Below are positions 13,751 through 17,730 of a DNA stretch of 17,730 bases, one piece after another. Under the pieces are notes generated by a model. It was not told where the DNA came from. It searched no databases and saw nothing but the letters and a program-made list of their open reading frames with translations. The stretch's first letter is position 1. Each line of letters begins with the position of its first letter. The stretch comes from Clostridia bacterium (GTDB taxonomy: Bacteria; Bacillota_A; Clostridia; Oscillospirales; CAG-272). The position numbers and the translations under genes were made by a program. Location of the stretch: contig JAGBSQ010000253.1 in the NCBI GenBank assembly GCA_017631775.1, positions 1 to 17,730 of the forward strand. The letters are read 5' to 3'.

Positions 13751-15373
13751 TTAGTCGAGAACGGAACCGGGATTCTTGAAGAGCTCGATGGTTTCTTCAA
13801 GCTGAGGAATAGCACTAACGTTCATTACGCTAACGAGAGTACCGTGGTTATTGGTGCTTCTTCTATACCACAGTTCGGAGAGCTCGCTTGCCCATCCGCC
13901 CCAGTCGTACAGGAGTGCGATATCATAAACGGTGGAGCCCTTAATGATATCCATTACCTTACGTGCGCTTTGGTTGGGAGCTACGGTGAAGTAGAGGGTT
14001 CTGGTGTAGTAACCTTCCATGGTGGAGCCTTCCTTCTTAAGGTTGGAGTAAGCTGCCATTACGTTCATCATAACTTGTGCCTTTTCGAGATCGGTGCAAA
14101 GGCTGGGTATTGCCCAAAGGTGAACGGTGTTGTAGAAGTATACAACAGAGTTGTAGCTATCGCCCTCTGCATATACGGGAGTAGGAAGCAGACCGTATTC
14201 GAAGTCACCGTTGAGGTAGAGGTCCTTACGAACGTCCCACAGAGTCATATCGGTGAACAAAGTGGTTGCGTTGGTAATGAAGTTTGCCTTTCTGGGACCG
14301 GAGAAGCCATAGGGGTAGTTCATGTTACGTTGAGAAGGATGGAGATTATCAAACAAATAAGTAAACAGTTCTTGGTTCTTGGGGTTTTGAATTACAAACT
14401 CGGGAGAACCTTCATCGGTCATTTGGGTCAAACGTCCGCCTGCACCGTAGAAGTAGTAAACTGCAGAGGAGCTATATTGGAAGTATCCAACGTCGTCTTG
14501 GTCAGAAGCGCCAAGTGCACCGTCGGTGGTGTCTGCGTCGATAGAAGCAAGTTCTGCGATTTCGAGCATGGTATCTACTGTCCACTTGCCGGCAGTTACA
14601 AGGTTGTAAATATCAGCGTAAAGAGGATCGTTGAAGTACTCGATGATACCTTCGGAGAACTTTTCGTAACGTTCGATGTTAACAACTGTAGGAGCAACGG
14701 TATCCAAGGTGGAGATGTTCATATCACCGCTGAGGTAGTACAGCTTGTTAGCCATAGAAAGCTCTCTGATGGAGTTTTGGTCATAAGCCTCGTGAGTAAG
14801 ATCAAGACCGGAAAGGCTCTTGAGGTCGAGGAGCAGATTTTGTGTTGCAGCAGTTGCAGCAGATTTTGCCAAGATGATGGTGAGGTCAAACTTTTCGCTG
14901 TTTTGGTAGAATCTGTTCATTTCTTGTGCCATGTTAATGGTTTGAGAAATTTGACGTACCTTAACGTTGTAGTCGTTTTCAACCTCTTTGTTACGCATAT
15001 AAACAGCGTATGCCAAAGCATCTTCGGGTTCGCCTGCATTAGGATCTACCCAGAAGTCTTCGCAATAGAAGGAGGGGTTACCGTCTTCCATGGTGTCGCC
15101 ACCGGTAGCAGTGTTGGAACGAACGTATGCACGGTAGGTGTAACCGTTCATATCGATCTTGTCGGGCATTACAATGCCGGAGCCTGCGGGAGTGGTTTCT
15201 TCTTCGCCACCGCCAACGTTGCCGCCATTGCCACTGGGAGTGGTAACGGTGTTTTCATCGCTGGGGGGAGGAGTTTGGTGAGTGGGGGTCTTATTTTTGT
15301 TACATGCAGCAAGGGTGGAAACCAGCATTGCGATAGCAAGCAACAGAACTAAGATTCTAGCAATGTTCTTCAT
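13751..15373 (-). CDS. solute-binding lipoprotein, paralogue 3 of 3
   Basis: The 540-residue protein has a signal peptide ending LAAC with lipid Cys24, then a tether whose first part (CNKNKTPTHQTPPPSD) is almost identical to that of paralogue 1, even at DNA level. The mature domain has the shared pattern: YTYRAYVRS, FWVDPNAGEPEDALAYAVY, DLTIILAKSAATAATQNLL, DQNSIRELSMANKLYYLSGDMN, KWTVDTMLEIAELASID, YYFYGAGGRLT, FEYGLLPTP and HLWAIPS. It is probably the closest relative of paralogue 1. The start at 15373 is supported by AAGGAG (15381-15386, 7 nt spacing) and by the signal peptide; an in-frame ATG at 15574 lies inside the oxidoreductase gene. It is the first of the three lipoprotein genes to be transcribed. 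The ligand is unknown. Confidence 0.86.
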   Translation of the reverse strand: MKNIARILVLLLAIAMLVSTLAACNKNKTPTHQTPPPSDENTVTTPSGNGGNVGGGEEETTPAGSGIVMPDKIDMNGYTYRAYVRSNTATGGDTMEDGNPSFYCEDFWVDPNAGEPEDALAYAVYMRNKEVENDYNVKVRQISQTINMAQEMNRFYQNSEKFDLTIILAKSAATAATQNLLLDLKSLSGLDLTHEAYDQNSIRELSMANKLYYLSGDMNISTLDTVAPTVVNIERYEKFSEGIIEYFNDPLYADIYNLVTAGKWTVDTMLEIAELASIDADTTDGALGASDQDDVGYFQYSSSAVYYFYGAGGRLTQMTDEGSPEFVIQNPKNQELFTYLFDNLHPSQRNMNYPYGFSGPRKANFITNATTLFTDMTLWDVRKDLYLNGDFEYGLLPTPVYAEGDSYNSVVYFYNTVHLWAIPSLCTDLEKAQVMMNVMAAYSNLKKEGSTMEGYYTRTLYFTVAPNQSARKVMDIIKGSTVYDIALLYDWGGWASELSELWYRRSTNNHGTLVSVMNVSAIPQLEETIELFKNPGSVLD

Positions 15374-15397
15374 TGTTTTTCTCCTTGTTTGATAATT

Positions 15398-15430
15398 TAT
15401 ATAACCCGAATCCTGCTCGGGAATTATATA
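15398..15430 (-). other. intercistronic hairpin between oxidoreductase and paralogue 3
   Basis: TATATAA-CCCGA (15398-15409) pairs with TCGGG-AA-TTATATA (15417-15430), 12 bp with a two-base bulge and a 7-nt loop. No U-tract follows on the - strand, so it is more likely an RNA stability or processing element than a terminator. A TATAAT word at 15428-15423 falls inside it but has no convincing -35. Confidence 0.5.
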
Positions 15431-15458
15431 CGTTTTTGTGGTTCCTTTTTGGGAAAGA

Positions 15459-16511
15459 TTAGAAAGAAATTTCGCGCTTTTCGTCTGCCGATTGATAAAT
15501 TGCATCAAGCAGCTTTGCGCTTTCGAGAATTGCGCTGATGTGGCTACGGTTGCGACGGCCGGTTTCGCAAGCATCCAGGAAATCGCGGTCTTCGCGGTAG
15601 TACATATTGGGGATCTCGAAGTCGGGGCGCTCTTCGGTCAGGTCATCCTTGTAGAATGTAAAGTGACCGCAGTAGTCAAGTCTTACGCCGCCCTTATCGC
15701 CAAGAAAGTCGATGAAGGTATCTTTTTTGGCAATGTTTTGCGCCCATGCGCCGTTGAAGGAGATGGAAGCCTTGTTGGTGCGGATGAAACCGGTTACAAA
15801 ATCGTCAACGTCGTTAACGCCGTTTTCAAGATTCTTGGTTTCTTCTGCCCACATGCCTGCGTATTTATACGCCTTCATATCCTTTGCCATTTCACTGTAG
15901 GTGTTGGCACTAACGGTTTTGAGCTCGGCACCGCCGAGGATGTAGAGGATGAGGTCGAGGTAGTGAACGCCCCAGTCGATGAGAACGCCGCCGCCCGACT
16001 CTGCCTTGTTGGTAAAGGAGCCACCAAGACCGGGGATGCTACGGTGTGCACGGAAAGAGCAGTAAACGTGATAAATGTTACCAAGCTCGCCTCTCTTGTT
16101 CATTTCGGCAATACGGCAAACCGATTCTTGGAAACGGTTGCATACACCGATGTTGAGCAGTTTGCCCTGCTTTTCAGCTTCGTCTGCCATCTCTTTGGAG
16201 AGCGCATAGTTGACGGTGATGGGCTTTTCACACATAACGTTCTTGCCTGCCTTGAGCGCATCCATAGTGATTACGTAGTGCGCATAGTTGGGGGTCAGAA
16301 CGAATACGGTTTCTACCTCAGGGTCAGCCAGAGCGATCTTGTAATCGGTGATGGCTTGTTCTGCGCCGTATTTTTCTACTACGGCATTTGCCTGTTCGAT
16401 GAGCAGGTCGCACGCGTATTTGATGCGTACGTCTTCCATTTGGGCGAGTGCGGGAAGGTGTGCAAAGTTTGCAATTCTACCGCATCCGATAATGGCAATG
16501 GTCTTTTGCAT
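15459..16511 (-). CDS. Gfo/Idh/MocA-family NAD(P)-dependent oxidoreductase
   Basis: The protein has 350 residues. A Rossmann fold at the N-terminus carries the dinucleotide motif GCGRIA (9-14). The family's EKP motif is at 95-97 (C-EKPITV), and the catalytic region GGGVLIDWGVHYLDL spans 173-187, with D179 and H183 as the likely Asp/His pair. Such enzymes oxidise or reduce a hydroxyl or keto group on sugars, inositols or their derivatives; the substrate cannot be read here. It is cytoplasmic. Its start lies 4 nt after the stop of the isomerase gene, and AAAGGAG (16522-16528) sits inside the isomerase's last codons, which indicates translational coupling. This pairing with a TIM-barrel isomerase is a common catabolic module for unusual sugars. 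Confidence 0.92.
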   Translation of the reverse strand: MQKTIAIIGCGRIANFAHLPALAQMEDVRIKYACDLLIEQANAVVEKYGAEQAITDYKIALADPEVETVFVLTPNYAHYVITMDALKAGKNVMCEKPITVNYALSKEMADEAEKQGKLLNIGVCNRFQESVCRIAEMNKRGELGNIYHVYCSFRAHRSIPGLGGSFTNKAESGGGVLIDWGVHYLDLILYILGGAELKTVSANTYSEMAKDMKAYKYAGMWAEETKNLENGVNDVDDFVTGFIRTNKASISFNGAWAQNIAKKDTFIDFLGDKGGVRLDYCGHFTFYKDDLTEERPDFEIPNMYYREDRDFLDACETGRRNRSHISAILESAKLLDAIYQSADEKREISF

Positions 16512-16515
16512 GGTT

Positions 16516-17370
16516 TTAGTTCTCCTTTATTATTTTTCTCAAATAATTGGCTGCAAGTGTAATATCGTCGGCAGGGGTTGCGCCGGCCTCGCGCTCGATG
16601 GTAAGGAAGCCGCGGTAGCCGATATCCTCAAGTGCTTTGAGGTAAGCTACAAAATCAACGCTTCCCTCTCCCAAGGGAGTTTCGCGGAAGGCGGTGATAC
16701 CTGCCATATCCTCGGGCATGGGAATGACCCGATAGATATATTCGGGGTTGGTGCGCTTGAGCATTACGCCGTCCTTTGCGTGTGTGTGAACGATGTATTT
16801 CTTCAAGCGGTGAACAGCTTTTGCGGGGTCGTCGCCCGTAACCATAACCAGGTTTGCAGGGTCAAGGTTAACGCCAACGCCGCAAGAACCGAGAGAATCA
16901 AGGAAATCACCAAGGACCTCTGCGGTCTCGGGTCCTGTTTCAACTGCGAAATGCGCCTTCATGCTGTCGGCATATTCGGCCAGCTCTTGGCAAGCCTCTT
17001 GCATGATCTTGTAGCGATCACAGCTCTTATCCTCGGGAACAACACCGATGTGAGTGGTGATAATGTTGGTCTCCATATCCAAAGCAAGGTCAACGACTCT
17101 CTTGGAGCGTTCTACGTAGATCTTGTTGGACTCGACACTCATGAAACCGTGGCCGAAGTCGCCGCAAATAGCGGAAAACTTAACGCCGTTATCCTTTGCA
17201 AACTGCAACAGCTCGCGACGGCGCTCTGCCGTGAATTTTTCGGGAACAAAATCGCCACGGGTACCGTACATTTGAATACCGTTAAGGCCAAGCTTGCTCG
17301 CCTCTTTGATTGCTTCGTGAATCTCCTTGCGGAAAGATTCAACTACAACTCCAATGGGAAATTGATACAT
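16516..17370 (-). CDS. sugar phosphate isomerase/epimerase-like TIM-barrel protein
   Basis: The 284-residue protein belongs to the xylose-isomerase-like/AP-endonuclease-2 TIM-barrel superfamily, whose sugar enzymes (isomerases, epimerases, dehydratases) use a divalent metal. Visible signatures are GLNGIQMYG near strand 2, HIG (H107), the metal-ligand candidates E144 (AVETG), D170 (NLDPANL), H197 (HTHAKDG) and E259 (LTIERE), and the closing LGEGSVDF loop. All the expected ligands are present, so it is probably active. The exact substrate is unknown; the neighbouring oxidoreductase and solute-binding proteins suggest an imported sugar or polyol. It is the first gene of the cluster, with a strong AAGGAGG (17375-17381) 4 nt before the ATG and its own promoter at 17442-17470. 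Confidence 0.88.
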   Translation of the reverse strand: MYQFPIGVVVESFRKEIHEAIKEASKLGLNGIQMYGTRGDFVPEKFTAERRRELLQFAKDNGVKFSAICGDFGHGFMSVESNKIYVERSKRVVDLALDMETNIITTHIGVVPEDKSCDRYKIMQEACQELAEYADSMKAHFAVETGPETAEVLGDFLDSLGSCGVGVNLDPANLVMVTGDDPAKAVHRLKKYIVHTHAKDGVMLKRTNPEYIYRVIPMPEDMAGITAFRETPLGEGSVDFVAYLKALEDIGYRGFLTIEREAGATPADDITLAANYLRKIIKEN

Positions 17371-17380
17371 AGGTCCTCCT

Positions 17381-17422
17381 TACGCGCGTGTGTGCACTCT
17401 CACACGTGTGCGTACGCGCACG
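17381..17422. other. GC-rich alternating purine/pyrimidine tract with nested palindromes
   Basis: Two strictly alternating runs, 17381-17397 and 17401-17422, are separated by three pyrimidine-disrupted bases. They contain the perfect palindromes CACACGTGTG (17401-17410) and GCGTACGC. On the - strand the tract lies in the 5' leader of the isomerase gene, between the promoter and the Shine-Dalgarno, and can fold as GTGCG-CGTA-CGCAC and GTGTG-N6-CACAC stems. Surrounding DNA is AT-rich. Confidence 0.7.
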
Positions 17423-17441
17423 AAACAATTATGGATAATAC

Positions 17442-17470
17442 ATTATAACATAATTTGTGCTATTTGTCTA
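17442..17470 (-). promoter_or_regulatory. extended -10 promoter of the isomerase/oxidoreductase/lipoprotein cluster
   Basis: Read on the - strand: TAGACA (17470-17465), 17 bp, TATAAT (17447-17442), with TG one base before the -10. The predicted start at about 17435 gives a leader of about 65 nt that includes the GC-rich palindromic tract. Confidence 0.75.
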
Positions 17471-17580
17471 TACTTTTTTGGATTTTTGTGCAATTTTTTC
17501 TTCATTTTGTTCATAATGTCATAAAGCCATCACTGTGCCGACAAAAAAGCTCTAAAACTCCCCTTCCCTCGACGAATTTC

Positions 17581-17608
17581 TTGCACATTTTTCCCTCTTC
17601 GTCATAAT
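17581..17608 (+). promoter_or_regulatory. possible promoter of the small membrane protein gene
   Basis: TTGCAC (17581-17586), 16 bp, CATAAT (17603-17608). It is weaker than the other promoters in this window. The CATA word could also suit a sporulation sigma factor, but no full sigma-E, -G or -K match was seen. The rest of the divergent intergenic region (17471-17580) shows nothing I can name. Confidence 0.35.
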
Positions 17609-17617
17609 ATGATAGCA

Positions 17618-17651
17618 GAGGAGCAAACCCAGCGCTCCTCACCTATTTTTT
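17618..17651 (+). terminator. attenuator-like hairpin plus U-tract in the leader of the last gene
   Basis: GAGGAGC (17618-17624) pairs with GCTCCTC (17634-17640) across a 9-nt loop, and T6 follows at 17646-17651 after a 5-nt gap. It sits between the possible promoter and the ribosome binding site. TCCTC (17636-17640) could alternatively pair with GAGGA (17656-17660) in the Shine-Dalgarno, so the two structures are mutually exclusive. Confidence 0.45.
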
Positions 17652-17666
17652 GACGGAGGAAGAACT

Positions 17667-17730
17667 ATGAATACCTGCTTTTGCAATCTGTTTGAGAACA
17701 ACACCCTTTGGTTGATCATCATTGCTATCA
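17667..17730 (+). CDS. small Cys-containing membrane protein, partial (cut by window end)
   Basis: The 21 codons visible encode MNTCFCNLFENNTLWLIIIAI and run off the window. GGAGGA (17655-17660) is 6 nt before the ATG. A short Cys-bearing start, an Asn-rich turn and an immediate hydrophobic helix are typical of the very small (about 40-60 residue) Cys/Gly-rich single-helix proteins frequent in Clostridia, for which I know no established function. The gene is divergent from the sugar cluster and unlikely to belong to it. The identification rests on the first 21 residues only. Confidence 0.55.
   Translation, partial: MNTCFCNLFENNTLWLIIIAI

Noticed and set aside
13844..15352. 502-codon open frame antisense to lipoprotein paralogue 3
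   Set aside because: Same reasoning: the sense strand has a signal peptide, lipobox, ribosome binding site and paralogues. The shared antisense opening reflects paralogy.
15423..15428. TATAAT word upstream of lipoprotein paralogue 3 as a separate promoter
   Set aside because: The sequence 17 bp upstream (CAAAAA) is a poor -35, there is no extended TG, and the word lies in the arm of a hairpin.
15374..15574. 67-residue N-terminal extension of lipoprotein paralogue 3
   Set aside because: It overlaps the oxidoreductase gene and would bury the signal peptide. The start at 15373 has AAGGAG and matches the paralogues.
17537..17579. Two Spo0A-box-like words (TTTGTCGGC and TTCGTCGAG on the - strand) in the divergent region
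   Set aside because: Each matches only seven of nine consensus positions, which is expected by chance in this sequence.

Overview
The window looks like chromosomal DNA of a spore-forming Gram-positive anaerobe of the Clostridia (Bacillota), probably an uncultured gut lineage. The evidence is a full-length Spo0A, strong GGAGG-type ribosome binding sites, AT-rich promoters close to the sigma-A consensus, Gly/Thr/Pro-tethered lipoproteins, and a small Cys-rich membrane protein of a kind common in Clostridia. The lineage below class cannot be read from the sequence.

Left half (1-9276, all + strand). The end of an upstream transcription unit (tandem inverted repeats and a terminator) is followed by spo0A with its own promoter and terminator. 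Next comes a two-gene unit with a near-perfect promoter: a VanZ-like membrane protein and a DUF4838 carbohydrate-related protein, closed by a terminator. A third unit starts at about 3335 and holds rlmB (23S rRNA 2'-O-methyltransferase), a 761-residue membrane protein that looks like a catalytically dead heavy-metal-type P-type ATPase, and a fused radical SAM/TIGR03960-TIGR03936 protein. It ends at a bidirectional hairpin at 9281-9316.

Right half (9317-17370, all - strand). metF (methylenetetrahydrofolate reductase) stands alone with its own promoter. Upstream of it is a five-gene cluster running right to left: a TIM-barrel sugar isomerase/epimerase, a Gfo/Idh/MocA oxidoreductase, and three tandem paralogous solute-binding lipoproteins. 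No ABC permease or ATPase gene is present. The cluster has one clear promoter (17442-17470), one clear terminator (10268-10295), and a hairpin in each lipoprotein-proximal intergenic gap. It probably captures an extracellular sugar or sugar derivative and starts its oxidation or isomerisation, with transport supplied by components encoded elsewhere.

Far right. A divergent + strand gene for a small Cys-rich membrane protein begins at 17667 and is cut by the window edge; a hairpin plus U-tract sits in its leader. The region between the divergent units carries an unusual GC-rich, alternating purine/pyrimidine tract in the leader of the sugar cluster.

The most noteworthy items are the pseudo-P-type ATPase in an RNA-modification operon, the triplicated orphan solute-binding proteins, and the Z-DNA-prone palindromic tract that shares words with a hairpin inside the same cluster. 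No RNA genes, IS elements, CRISPR arrays or prophage genes were seen.
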